From NCBI RefSeq assembly GCF_021729865.1, contig NZ_CP063400.1, forward strand, positions 1,302,001 through 1,366,000: DNA of 64,000 nt. Reading direction: 5' to 3'. Below are positions 42,411 to 50,935 of this stretch, piece by piece. The DNA comes from Hydrogenophaga sp. SL48 (GTDB lineage: Bacteria; Pseudomonadota; Gammaproteobacteria; Burkholderiales; Burkholderiaceae_C). Under the pieces are notes generated by a model. It searched no databases. It was not told the origin of the DNA and saw only the letters and a list, made by a program, of their open reading frames with translations. The translations under genes and the position numbers were made by a program. Position 1 is the stretch's first letter, and the number at the start of each line of letters is the position of its first letter.

Positions 42411-44252
42411 ATGACATCTGGGAAAAACGCTCCTCAGCCTTGGCTTGAGGCAGCGCAGCAGTTTCAACAAAATCTCATCAACCAGTGGACACAGGCCGCC
42501 CAGGCTTTTCCAGGTGCGGTGGCGCAGGCACCTCAGGGCTCGGGCGATCCGTTCGCCGCGTTCAAGGTCTTCATGCCGCAAGCCGGCGCCGCCAACCCGT
42601 TTGGCATGGCGATGCCGCAGGCCGGTGGCACCATGGGCATGCCTGGCATGGGCGACATGTTCAACACCGCGGCGGGCCAGAAGGTCAGCTTCGATCCCGC
42701 CAAGCTGCTCGAAATCCAGAACACCTACCTCAAGGACGTGGCGGGGCTCTGGAACCACGGCCTGGACCACCAGCCGCAGGGTGACCGCCGCTTCGCAGGC
42801 GAGGCCTGGGCGAGCAACCCCGTGGCCGCGTTCTCGGCAGCGGCCTACCTGCTCAATGCCCGCACGCTGATGGCCCTGGCCGATGCGGTGGAAGGTGATG
42901 CCAAGACCAAGACGCGCGTGCGCTTTGCGGTGCAGCAGTGGATCGACGCCAGCGCACCGAGCAACTTCCTCGCCTTCAACGCCGAAGCCCAGAAGAAGGC
43001 CATCGATACCCAGGGTGAAAGCATCGCCAAGGGCGTGGCCAACCTGCTGCACGACATGAAGCAGGGTCACGTGTCCATGACGGACGAGAGCGTGTTCGAG
43101 GTGGGCAAGAATGTGGCCACCACCGAAGGCGCCGTGGTGTTCGAGAACGAGCTGTTTCAGCTGATCGAATACAAGCCGCTGACGGCCAAGGTCTATGAGC
43201 GCCCCTTCCTGCTGGTGCCGCCCTGCATCAACAAGTTCTACATCCTCGACCTGCAGCCTGCCAACTCGCTGATCCGCTACTGCGTGGAGCAGGGCCACCG
43301 CACCTTTGTGGTGAGCTGGCGCAACCCCGACGAGTCGATGTCGGGCAAGAGCTGGGATGACTACATCGAAGACGCGGTGATCAAAGCGATCGGCGTCACG
43401 CAGGACATCACCGGGGCCGAGACCATCAACGCGCTGGGCTTCTGCGTCGGCGGCACCATGCTCAGCAACGCGCTGGCCGTGCTGGCCGCGCGCGGTGAAG
43501 AGCCCGTGAACAGCGCCACCTTCCTCACCACGCTGATCGACTTCACCGACACCGGCATCCTCGACGTGTTCATCGACGAGCCCTTCGTGAAGATGCGCGA
43601 GATGCAGTTCGCCCAGGGCGGCCTGATGCCCGGGCGCGACCTCGCCACCACCTTCAGCTTCCTGCGTCCGAACGACCTGGTGTGGAACTACGTGGTAGGC
43701 AACTACCTGAAAGGCGAGTCGCCGCCACCGTTCGACCTGCTGTACTGGAACTCGGACGCCACCAACCTGCCCGGCCCTTACTACGCCTGGTACCTGCGCC
43801 AGACCTACCTGGAAAACAACCTGGTGAAGCCTGGCAAGACCACCGTCTGCGGCGAGAAGATCGACTTCCGCCTGGTCAAGCTGCCGGTCTACATCTACGG
43901 CTCGCGCGAAGACCACATCGTGCCCATCGGCGGCGCCTACGCGAGCACCCAGGTGTTCCCGGGCAAGAAGCGTTTCGTCATGGGCGCCTCCGGCCACATC
44001 GCCGGTGTGATCAACCCGCCCGCCGCGGGCAAGCGCAGCCATTGGGTGAGCAACGCCAACAAGTTCCCGGCCGACGTGAACGACTGGATCGCCGATGCCA
44101 CCGAACACAAGGGCAGTTGGTGGACCGACTGGGCCGCCTGGCTCAAGCCATTGGCTGGCAAGCAGATTGCTGCGCCCAAGACCTACGGCAAAGGCAAGAC
44201 CTACGCCGCCATCGAGCCGGCTCCGGGCCGCTACGTCAAAGCCAAAGCCTGA
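42411..44252 (+). CDS. phaC: Class I poly(3-hydroxyalkanoate) synthase
   Basis: PhaC polymerises 3-hydroxyacyl-CoA into granules. The 613-residue protein has the variable N-terminal domain and an alpha/beta-hydrolase core with lipase-like box G343-F-C345-V-G-G and late catalytic D and H (D-H-I-V near 503 and G-H-I-A-G near 533). Start ATG 42411 follows GGAG; TTG 42399 would leave no room for a ribosome site. The length exceeds C. necator PhaC (589), mainly in a Met/Gly/Ala-rich N-terminal insertion near residues 55-85. phaA and phaB follow, giving the full acetyl-CoA to PHB route. Confidence 0.96.
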   Translation: MTSGKNAPQPWLEAAQQFQQNLINQWTQAAQAFPGAVAQAPQGSGDPFAAFKVFMPQAGAANPFGMAMPQAGGTMGMPGMGDMFNTAAGQKVSFDPAKLLEIQNTYLKDVAGLWNHGLDHQPQGDRRFAGEAWASNPVAAFSAAAYLLNARTLMALADAVEGDAKTKTRVRFAVQQWIDASAPSNFLAFNAEAQKKAIDTQGESIAKGVANLLHDMKQGHVSMTDESVFEVGKNVATTEGAVVFENELFQLIEYKPLTAKVYERPFLLVPPCINKFYILDLQPANSLIRYCVEQGHRTFVVSWRNPDESMSGKSWDDYIEDAVIKAIGVTQDITGAETINALGFCVGGTMLSNALAVLAARGEEPVNSATFLTTLIDFTDTGILDVFIDEPFVKMREMQFAQGGLMPGRDLATTFSFLRPNDLVWNYVVGNYLKGESPPPFDLLYWNSDATNLPGPYYAWYLRQTYLENNLVKPGKTTVCGEKIDFRLVKLPVYIYGSREDHIVPIGGAYASTQVFPGKKRFVMGASGHIAGVINPPAAGKRSHWVSNANKFPADVNDWIADATEHKGSWWTDWAAWLKPLAGKQIAAPKTYGKGKTYAAIEPAPGRYVKAKA

Positions 44253-44293
44253 TCTTTTTGTGACTTTTTTTTGACCCCTGAGGAGACACCTGC

Positions 44294-45472
44294 ATGGAAG
44301 ACATCGTCATCGTTTCAGCCGCCCGCACGGGCGTGGGCAAATTCGGCGGCTCGCTCGCCAAGACTCCGGCCACCGAGCTCGGTAGCATCGTCATCAAGGC
44401 GCTGCTGGAGCGCACCGGCCTGCCGGTCGATGCCATTGGTGAGGTGATCATGGGCCAGGTGCTGGCTGCGGGCGTGGGCCAGAATCCTGCCCGCCAGGCC
44501 ATGATGAAGGCCGGTGTGGCCAAGGAAACGCCTGCACTCACCATCAACGCCGTCTGTGGCTCGGGCCTGAAGGCCGTGATGTTGGCCGCGCAGGCCGTGG
44601 CCTGGGGCGACAGCGAGATCGTGATCGCTGGCGGCCAGGAGAACATGAGCGCCAGCCCGCACGTGCTCAACGGCAGCCGCGACGGCCAGCGCATGGGCGA
44701 CTGGAAGATGACCGACACCATGATCGTGGATGGCTTGTGGGACGTGTACAACCAGTACCACATGGGCATCACCGCCGAGAACGTGGCCAAGGCCCACAAC
44801 ATCACGCGCGAGATGCAGGATGCGCTGGCCGCCGGCAGCCAGTCGAAGGCCGCTGCTGCACAGGCCGCCGGCAAGTTCAAGGACGAGATCGTTGGCGTGA
44901 GCATTCCGCAGCGCAAGGGCGACCCGGTGCTGTTCAACAGCGACGAGTTCATCAACGCCAAGACCACCGCCGAAGTGCTGGCGGGTCTGCGACCTGCCTT
45001 CGACAAGGCCGGTTCGGTGACCGCTGGCAATGCATCAGGCATCAACGACGGCGCCGCTGCGGTGATGGTGATGACCGCCAAGAAAGCCGCCGCCCTGGGA
45101 CTGACACCACTGGCGCGCATCGCCGCCTTTGGCACCAGCGGCCTCGACCCGGCCACCATGGGCATGGGTCCGGTGCCCGCCTCCCAGAAGGCCTTGGCCC
45201 GCGCGGGCTGGAAGGCGTCGGAGGTGGACCTGTTCGAGCTCAATGAAGCGTTCGCGGCTCAGGCTTGTGCCGTCAACAAGGCGTTGGACATCGATCCCGC
45301 CAAGGTCAACGTCAACGGTGGCGCCATCGCCATTGGCCACCCGATCGGGGCGTCCGGCTGTCGCATCCTGGTGACGCTGCTGCACGAGATGCAGCGCAGC
45401 GGTGCCAAGAAGGGCCTGGCGGCGCTGTGCATCGGCGGCGGCATGGGTGTGTCCCTTGCCGTCGAACGGTGA
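44294..45472 (+). CDS. phaA: Acetyl-CoA acetyltransferase (beta-ketothiolase)
   Basis: PhaA condenses two acetyl-CoA to acetoacetyl-CoA, the first step of PHB synthesis. The 392-residue thiolase has the three active-site positions: nucleophile C88 in N-A-V-C-G-S-G, H349 in G-H-P-I-G-A-S-G and C379 in C-I-G-G-G-M-G. It lies 41 bases after phaC and is separated from phaB by 153 bases that contain a dispersed triple-hairpin repeat. Confidence 0.97.
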   Translation: MEDIVIVSAARTGVGKFGGSLAKTPATELGSIVIKALLERTGLPVDAIGEVIMGQVLAAGVGQNPARQAMMKAGVAKETPALTINAVCGSGLKAVMLAAQAVAWGDSEIVIAGGQENMSASPHVLNGSRDGQRMGDWKMTDTMIVDGLWDVYNQYHMGITAENVAKAHNITREMQDALAAGSQSKAAAAQAAGKFKDEIVGVSIPQRKGDPVLFNSDEFINAKTTAEVLAGLRPAFDKAGSVTAGNASGINDGAAAVMVMTAKKAAALGLTPLARIAAFGTSGLDPATMGMGPVPASQKALARAGWKASEVDLFELNEAFAAQACAVNKALDIDPAKVNVNGGAIAIGHPIGASGCRILVTLLHEMQRSGAKKGLAALCIGGGMGVSLAVER

Positions 45473-45561
45473 CCCACTCCTGCGCCGCCTGTGGCGTCAC
45501 CCCCTCTCAAGGGGGCGGGGCGAATGGCCCGGCGAGGCCGGTTCCACCGCACCTTGGGTGA
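45471..45561. repeat. Dispersed triple-hairpin repeat, copy B
   Basis: The copy has a CGCC/GGCG hairpin, then CCCCCTCTCAAGGGGG, then GCCCGGCGAGGCCGGTTCC with a perfect CCGGC/GCCGG stem. It fills most of the phaA-phaB gap. In mRNA it would form three hairpins and could affect phaA mRNA stability or phaB expression. Confidence 0.75.
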
Positions 45562-45625
45562 GGTCACCGCGTTGCCACAACAAGTTTTTTAATGCCATTC
45601 GGCAACACCTAGAGGAGCAAACAAC

Positions 45626-46363
45626 ATGAATCAAAAAGTTGCGTATGTCACCGGCGGCATGGGCGGCATCGGCACCGCCATCTGCCAGCGCCTGCACAAG
45701 GAGGGCTTCAAGGTCATTGCTGGCTGCGGTCCGACGCGCGACCACCAGAAGTGGATCGACGAGCAGAAGGCCTTGGGCTACACGTTCTACGCGTCGGTGG
45801 GCAATGTGGGTGACTGGGACTCCACCGTGGAAGCCTTCACCAAGACCAAGGCCGAACACGGCAGCATCGATGTGCTGGTCAACAACGCAGGCATCACCAA
45901 GGACCGCATGTTCCTGAAGATGTCCCGCGAAGACTGGTCCGCCGTGATCGAAACCAACCTGAACTCCATGTTCAACGTGACCAAGCAGGTCGTGCCCGAC
46001 ATGGTGGAAAAGGGCTGGGGCCGCATCGTCAACATCTCGTCGGTCAACGGCGAGAAGGGTCAGGCCGGTCAGACCAACTACTCGGCTGCCAAGGCCGGCA
46101 TGCACGGTTTCTCGATGGCGCTGGCGCAGGAGCTGGCCACCAAGGGCGTGACGGTCAACACCGTGAGCCCGGGCTACATTGGCACCGACATGGTCAACGC
46201 GATCCGTCCCGACGTGCTCGAAAAGATCGTGGCCACCGTGCCGGTCAAACGCCTTGGCAAGCCGAGCGAAATTGCTTCCATCATCGCCTGGCTGGCCAGC
46301 GAAGAGGGCGGTTACGCCACTGGTGCGGACTTTTCTGTCAACGGTGGTCTGCACATGGGGTGA
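45626..46363 (+). CDS. phaB: Acetoacetyl-CoA reductase
   Basis: PhaB reduces acetoacetyl-CoA to (R)-3-hydroxybutyryl-CoA with NADPH. The 245-residue short-chain dehydrogenase has T-G-G-M-G-G-I-G-T near the start, N-N-A-G-I-T, the catalytic serine in I-S-S-V-N, Y-S-A-A-K-A-G with the Y-x3-K pair, and S-P-G-Y-I-G-T. It has a good AGGAG ribosome site. A strong terminator follows, closing the pha cluster. Confidence 0.97.
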   Translation: MNQKVAYVTGGMGGIGTAICQRLHKEGFKVIAGCGPTRDHQKWIDEQKALGYTFYASVGNVGDWDSTVEAFTKTKAEHGSIDVLVNNAGITKDRMFLKMSREDWSAVIETNLNSMFNVTKQVVPDMVEKGWGRIVNISSVNGEKGQAGQTNYSAAKAGMHGFSMALAQELATKGVTVNTVSPGYIGTDMVNAIRPDVLEKIVATVPVKRLGKPSEIASIIAWLASEEGGYATGADFSVNGGLHMG

Positions 46364-46381
46364 CAGGCCTTTGCCTCCTTG

Positions 46382-46407
46382 AAAGCCCCGCATCCGCGGG
46401 GCTTTTT
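46382..46407 (+). terminator. Terminator after phaB
   Basis: AAAGCCCCGC and GCGGGGCTTT form a ten-base perfect stem around ATCC with a T tail. Confidence 0.95.
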
Positions 46408-46612
46408 ACTTTTTGATTCTCTATTTGTGTTGCAAATCGGTCGTTGTAGGTAAATCTCCTAATTTGACAGCGGGCTTGGTGTGTAATGCGCCATCGTGCA
46501 CAGGAACTGCGTCACACCGATGTGTGGCTGGTTCCTCGACGTATGGTGAGGAAAACGCTTTTTTCATTTCTTCACATGGATCGGGCGAACGGGACCGCAA
46601 TACTCGACAGGG

Positions 46613-46667
46613 AGCCATCCGATGGTTCTTTGGACGGTTCCGGTGTCTGTCCGATGGCTTTTTTTGT
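46613..46667 (+). terminator. Stem-loop with long T tracts upstream of the outer membrane protein gene
   Basis: AGCCATC (46613-46619) pairs with GATGGCT (46653-46659), with further inner pairing including GGAC/GTCC, and is followed by seven T, G and seven T. It ends about 20 bases before the start codon at 46686. The 46408-46612 stretch upstream has no convincing gene. The hairpin may end a small RNA or attenuate the downstream gene. Confidence 0.65.
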
Positions 46668-46685
46668 TTTTTTGGAGTTTTTTCA

Positions 46686-47750
46686 ATGACTTTCAACCTA
46701 CGAAGCATCGCATTCGCCACGATGTTGGCCGCTGCAGCAACGACCGTTGCAGCACAGACCAACGTCATCAAAGACGCTGACGGCAATGTGGGCTACACCA
46801 CCGCTGAAGCTTGTGATGCCGCTGTGCTTGACGGTTCCGCCAAGTTCTACACCCCCTCCACCCGCATGGCGCCCAAGCGCCGCGCCGGCGAAGCCACGGT
46901 GACCGGCATGACCCTCAAGGATCTGGGTGCCGAATACAACCTCGGCGCCTGTGACAAGGGCGCTCCGCACGCCTTCGGCCGTGGCGGCGTGAGCAAGGCG
47001 CTGCAGGGTCGCTGGATTCCGTACAGCGCGTCCATGCCGATCAATGCCTACAAGGACAAGAGCGGCAAGATCGTGCGCGTGACCATGCGCGACTGCGACA
47101 ACAACTTCTCTGGCATGTTCCCACGCGGCGTGCCGGCTCCTGCGCCCAAGGCTGCCGCTCCTGTGGCGCCGGTCGCCGTGGCACCCGCACCCGTGGTGAT
47201 GGCTCCGGCTCCGGTGGTAGCCGCTCCTGCGCCAGCGCCGATGGCCAAGCCTGCCGTGGTCGCCTTCCCGTACGTGTTCGGCACCCTGGGTGCCCAGCGC
47301 GATCTGATCGGCAACGACGCCGTCAACGGCATTGCCCAGCACGATGACCACGACTCGAAGCTGGCCTTGCAGGCCGGTGCCGGCTACCAGTTCAACAAGC
47401 TGTGGGGCGCTGAAGCCTTTGTGCAGGCTGGCAAGCGCCTGAACTACGAAAACGGTTTCGAGTCCCAGGCTCGCACGCTGGGCCTGCGCGCCACCGTGGG
47501 CCAGGACATCGGCGAGGCAGCCCGCGTGTTCGCCAAGCTGGGTGTCGCGCGCGTGGATCACCCGCAAGACACGGCCGGTTCGGCGCAAACCCGCCCGACC
47601 GTGGGTCTGGGTGTGACGTACAACCTGAGCAACAACCTGGCGCTGCGTGGTGACTTCGACCACTACGTCAAGAAGAGCACCAGCACCGGCAAGGACTGGA
47701 AAGCGCTGAACTACGTGGGCATCGGCCTGCAGTACTCGTTCAAGCCTTGA
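46686..47750 (+). CDS. Outer membrane beta-barrel protein with an N-terminal periplasmic domain
   Basis: The 354-residue protein has a signal peptide ending T-V-A-A-Q, an N-terminal domain of about 110 residues with cysteines near C33, C88 and C136, an Ala/Pro/Val linker (about 150-200) and a C-terminal beta-rich domain. The latter resembles the OmpA transmembrane family, with F-P-Y-V-F-G-T-L-G and a terminal aromatic strand Y-V-G-I-G-L-Q-Y-S-F. The barrel at the C terminus and the linker in the middle are an unusual order for OmpA. The N-terminal domain is not recognised. GGAG precedes the ATG by ten bases. It is flanked by strong terminators. Confidence 0.8.
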   Translation: MTFNLRSIAFATMLAAAATTVAAQTNVIKDADGNVGYTTAEACDAAVLDGSAKFYTPSTRMAPKRRAGEATVTGMTLKDLGAEYNLGACDKGAPHAFGRGGVSKALQGRWIPYSASMPINAYKDKSGKIVRVTMRDCDNNFSGMFPRGVPAPAPKAAAPVAPVAVAPAPVVMAPAPVVAAPAPAPMAKPAVVAFPYVFGTLGAQRDLIGNDAVNGIAQHDDHDSKLALQAGAGYQFNKLWGAEAFVQAGKRLNYENGFESQARTLGLRATVGQDIGEAARVFAKLGVARVDHPQDTAGSAQTRPTVGLGVTYNLSNNLALRGDFDHYVKKSTSTGKDWKALNYVGIGLQYSFKP

Positions 47751-47779
47751 GCGTTGACTGACGGTCGTCCATGACCGAG

Positions 47780-47826
47780 CCGCCGAGCATGCCGCACACA
47801 CTGCGGGGTGCTCGGCGGTTTTTTTT
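47780..47826 (+). terminator. Terminator after the outer membrane protein gene
   Basis: CCGCCGAGCA pairs with a GTGCTCGGCGG stretch, with further GCCGCA/TGCGG pairing inside, and eight T follow. Confidence 0.92.
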
Positions 47827-47924
47827 GTGGCACCCGGCCTGGGTCGCCGCTGCAGGCCTGTGGTCAGCGGATTCCCGTCGACGGTCTCACCCTTGTTGAA
47901 CGGGGGTGCTGGGATAATCTTGGC

Positions 47925-48986
47925 ATGTTGTCTTCTGGTTCTCTGGTGTCCGATGTCCCGTCGGGGTCTGCCTCCTCTTTCTGGCGCCTGTCTGTCGCAC
48001 CCATGATGGGGTGGACAGATCGCCATTGCCGTTTTTTCCACCGTCTGCTGACCCGCCACACGCTGCTGTACACCGAGATGGTGACCACCGGTGCGCTGAT
48101 CCACGGCAACGCGGCCCAACACCTGCATTTCAATGGTGAGGAACACCCTGTGGCCCTGCAGCTGGGCGGCAGCGAGCCGGCCGACCTGGCGCAGTGCGCG
48201 AAGCTGGGCCAGGCACGCGGCTACGACGAAATCAACCTGAACTGCGGTTGCCCGAGCGAGCGCGTGTTGCGTGGGGCCTTCGGCGCTTGCCTGATGGGCG
48301 AAGCCGAACTGGTGCGCGACGGCGTGAAGGCCATGGTGGATGTCGTGGACATCCCGGTCACGGTCAAGCACCGCATCGGCATCGACAAGGTGGAGAGTTA
48401 CGACTTTGTGCGCGACTTCGTGGGCACGGTGGCCGAGGGCGGCTGCACGACCTTCCTGGTGCACGCGCGCAATGCCTGGCTTCAGGGCCTCTCGCCGAAA
48501 GAGAACCGCGAAATCCCGCCGCTGCGTTACGAACTGGCCTACCAGCTCAAACGCGACTTCCCGCACCTCACCATCGCGGTCAACGGCGGCATCACCACCA
48601 ACGCGCAGATCGCCGAACACCTGGTGCAGGTGGACGGTGCCATGATCGGTCGCGAGGCGTACCACAACCCCTGGTTGATGGTGGACTGGGATGCCCGTTT
48701 CTATGGCGACCTTTCGCTTGAAATGCCCACGCGCGAAGCGGTGGAACTGGCCATGGTGGACTACATGGAGCGTGCCCACGCCGAGGACGGCGTGAACTGG
48801 TATTCCATCGCCAGCCACATGCTGGGCTTGCGCCACGGTCTGCACGGTGCGCGCAAGTGGCGCCAGGTCTGGAGCGACCACCGCCTGAAACCCCTGCCGC
48901 CGCGCGAGGTGTGGGCGATGGCTCAGGCGCATGTGGGCCCGCCTGCCGAAGCCGCGCGCACCGATTCCCTTGTTTCGTCCATCTGA
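47925..48986 (+). CDS. dusA: tRNA-dihydrouridine synthase DusA
   Basis: DusA reduces uridines 20 and 20a in the tRNA D-loop using FMN and NADPH. The 353-residue product has L-S-V-A-P-M-M-G-W-T-D-R-H-C near residue 23, the catalytic cysteine in N-L-N-C-G-C-P-S, and V-K-H-R-I-G and V-N-G-G-I-T in the FMN barrel. The spacing matches the DusA subgroup. The start at ATG 47925 leaves a short serine-rich lead. An FKBP gene follows after 11 bases, so the two are probably cotranscribed. Confidence 0.95.
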   Translation: MLSSGSLVSDVPSGSASSFWRLSVAPMMGWTDRHCRFFHRLLTRHTLLYTEMVTTGALIHGNAAQHLHFNGEEHPVALQLGGSEPADLAQCAKLGQARGYDEINLNCGCPSERVLRGAFGACLMGEAELVRDGVKAMVDVVDIPVTVKHRIGIDKVESYDFVRDFVGTVAEGGCTTFLVHARNAWLQGLSPKENREIPPLRYELAYQLKRDFPHLTIAVNGGITTNAQIAEHLVQVDGAMIGREAYHNPWLMVDWDARFYGDLSLEMPTREAVELAMVDYMERAHAEDGVNWYSIASHMLGLRHGLHGARKWRQVWSDHRLKPLPPREVWAMAQAHVGPPAEAARTDSLVSSI

Positions 48987-48997
48987 GAACCTGAATC

Positions 48998-49435
48998 ATG
49001 AAACGTTTGCTGATTTGTTCCGCCGCACTGGCGAGCAGCCTGTTTGCCCTGCCAACCCTGGCGCAAAACGCCGTGTTGGACACCGCCGCCAAAGAGGCCG
49101 GTGCCGTGGTCACCAAGACCGGACTGGTCTACCGCTCGCTCAAGGACGGCAATGGCGCCAGCCCCGGCGCGACCGACACCGTGAAAGTGCACTACAAGGG
49201 CACCTTCCCGGACGGCAAGGAGTTCGACAGCTCCTACTCGCGAGGCACGCCGATCGAGTTCCCGCTCAACCGCGTGATCCCCTGCTGGACCGAGGGCGTG
49301 CAGCGCATGAAGCTGGGGGGCAAGGCCAAGCTCACTTGCCCGAGCGCCATCGCCTATGGCGAGCGTGGCGCCGGTGGCGTGATCCCGCCCAATGCAACGT
49401 TGGTGTTTGACGTGGAGCTGCTGGGCATCAAGTAG
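48998..49435 (+). CDS. Exported FKBP-type peptidyl-prolyl isomerase
   Basis: The 145-residue protein has a signal peptide (about 1-22, ending T-L-A-Q) and a single FKBP domain with D-T-V-K-V-H-Y-K-G, F-D-S-S-Y-S-R-G and a closing P-P-N-A-T-L-V-F-D-V-E-L. It should assist folding of periplasmic or outer membrane proteins. The domain is complete with no dimerisation extension, unlike FkpA. A dispersed repeat copy follows immediately. Confidence 0.94.
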   Translation: MKRLLICSAALASSLFALPTLAQNAVLDTAAKEAGAVVTKTGLVYRSLKDGNGASPGATDTVKVHYKGTFPDGKEFDSSYSRGTPIEFPLNRVIPCWTEGVQRMKLGGKAKLTCPSAIAYGERGAGGVIPPNATLVFDVELLGIK

Positions 49436-49436
49436 G

Positions 49437-49518
49437 TCACCCCCGCGCCGCTTCGCGGCACCCCCCAAAGGGGGCGATGCCTGTGGCCCGGCAAAGCCGG
49501 TTCCACGGCATCCTGGAG
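49437..49518. repeat. Dispersed triple-hairpin repeat, copy C
   Basis: This is the most regular copy: GCCGCTTCGCGGC, then CCCCCCAAAGGGGG, then CCGGCAAAGCCGG followed by TTCC. It lies between the convergent FKBP and SQR genes, where it could act as a transcript end without a T tract. Confidence 0.8.
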
Positions 49519-49536
49519 CAAGCCACCTCAAGCGGC

Positions 49537-50826
49537 TTACTTGCCCGTGATCTTGGCCTTGAGCTTGGTGATGCCGATGAAGTCCATGATGATCTTTTCG
49601 TAGATCGGCTCTGACGTGCCTTTCTCCATCTTGCGCATGAAGTACTTCTCGAAAGCCACCTTGGCCAGGTGCACCCACTTGCCTTCCGCGAACCAGCTCA
49701 CGTTGCGCGGCGGGATCTGCGGCAGTGCCACAAAGGCCGCGCCGGTGTCGCCGAAGTCGGCCAGGCACACCGTGTTCCAGGTGGCCTTGTGCGTCGGCTC
49801 CTGGCCGTCCAGCAGTTCACGGATGTTGTGTGCCGTGGCCGTGACCATGGACTCGATCATGTAGCCAGTCTTGGGCGTGCCGCACGGGATGGGCGTGACC
49901 TCCACCGGCGGGATCGCGACGCACACGCCCACGCTGAAGATGTTCTTGAACCGGGCGTTGCGCTGGTGGGCGTCGATGGTGATGAAGCCGCGCGGGTTGG
50001 TCAGGCCTTCGATGCCGAAGACCGCGTCCACCCCCTTGAAGGCCGGCAGCATCATGCTGTGCTTGAAGGGCAGCACGTGTTCCTTGATGGGCTGGCCCTG
50101 GTCGTTGTGCTCGGTCACGTACATGTTGCCGGCTTCCACCTTGGTGGTTTTGGCGTTGCAGATCCACTTGATGTGGCGCTGGCGCAGGGCCGATTCGAGC
50201 ATGCCCTTGGAGTCGCCCACGCCGCCCAGGCCCAGGTGACCGATGTAGGGCTCGGGCGTCACGTAGGTCATGGGCACCTGGTCGCGGATCTTGCGCCGGC
50301 GCAGGTCGGTGTCCATGATCATCGCGAACTCGTAGGCCGGGCCGAAACACGACGCGCCTTGCACCGCGCCCACCACGATGGGGCCGGGGGCCTCCACGAA
50401 TTGATCCCAGGCGGTCTTGGTGGTCTCGGCGTGGCTCACATGGCAGATCGACTGCGTGTGGCCGCCGTGCGGGCCCAGGCCTTCGACTTCGTCGAACGCC
50501 AGCTTGGGGCCGGTGGCGATGACCAGGTAGTCGTAGTCCACCCGGCTGCCGTCTTCCAGCTCGATCTGGTTGGTGTCGGGGTGCACCCGCCTGGCGCGCT
50601 GGATGATGGACTGAATGCCTTTGCGCTGGAGTGCCGGGACGATGTCCACCTCGATGTCCTTGCGTTGGCGCCAGTCCACGGCCACCCAGGGGTTGGACGG
50701 GACGAAATGGAACTTGGGCGCCTCGCTGATCACGGTGACCGTGTCACCGGCGCGGGCGAGCGCCTTCATTTCATAGGCCATGGGCATGCCGCCGAGGCCG
50801 GCGCCCAGAATGACGATGTGAGCCAT
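49537..50826 (-). CDS. sqr: Sulfide:quinone oxidoreductase-family flavoprotein
   Basis: SQR oxidises sulfide to polysulfide and passes electrons to quinone. The 429-residue protein has an N-terminal FAD site (I-L-G-A-G-L-G-G), an A-T-G-P-K motif and a second nucleotide-binding half. Candidate redox cysteines lie in Q-G-A-S-C-F-G-P near 160 and in V-G-V-C-V-A and T-P-I-P-C-G-T-P near 345-360. A membrane-binding C-terminal helix pair follows. An FNR-type palindrome lies 66 bases upstream. Which SQR type, and whether sulfide is the real substrate, cannot be settled here. Confidence 0.82.
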   Translation of the reverse strand: MAHIVILGAGLGGMPMAYEMKALARAGDTVTVISEAPKFHFVPSNPWVAVDWRQRKDIEVDIVPALQRKGIQSIIQRARRVHPDTNQIELEDGSRVDYDYLVIATGPKLAFDEVEGLGPHGGHTQSICHVSHAETTKTAWDQFVEAPGPIVVGAVQGASCFGPAYEFAMIMDTDLRRRKIRDQVPMTYVTPEPYIGHLGLGGVGDSKGMLESALRQRHIKWICNAKTTKVEAGNMYVTEHNDQGQPIKEHVLPFKHSMMLPAFKGVDAVFGIEGLTNPRGFITIDAHQRNARFKNIFSVGVCVAIPPVEVTPIPCGTPKTGYMIESMVTATAHNIRELLDGQEPTHKATWNTVCLADFGDTGAAFVALPQIPPRNVSWFAEGKWVHLAKVAFEKYFMRKMEKGTSEPIYEKIIMDFIGITKLKAKITGK

Positions 50827-50892
50827 GGGATTGTCTCCAAGTGGTCGGTGTGAGAGTCACTTGGATGATGGATGCTCCTGGGGGTATGTGAC

Positions 50893-50906
50893 TTGACAAT
50901 TGTCAA
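50893..50906. promoter_or_regulatory. FNR-type palindrome upstream of sqr
   Basis: TTGACAATTGTCAA is a perfect palindrome with the same TTGAC/GTCAA half-sites as the ccoN box. Counting 41.5 bases downstream on the minus strand gives a start near 50858, with CATCAT (50870-50865) matching four of six -10 positions. This layout is consistent with activation by Fnr or a paralogue. Confidence 0.7.
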
Positions 50907-50935
50907 GCCCGCTCCCCGGACAAACCCTTGACTGG

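Noticed and set aside
46440..46685. c-di-GMP or other known riboswitch upstream of the outer membrane protein gene
   Set aside because: I looked for the conserved GEMM-type core and tetraloop segments and did not find them. Only the terminal hairpin is convincing.
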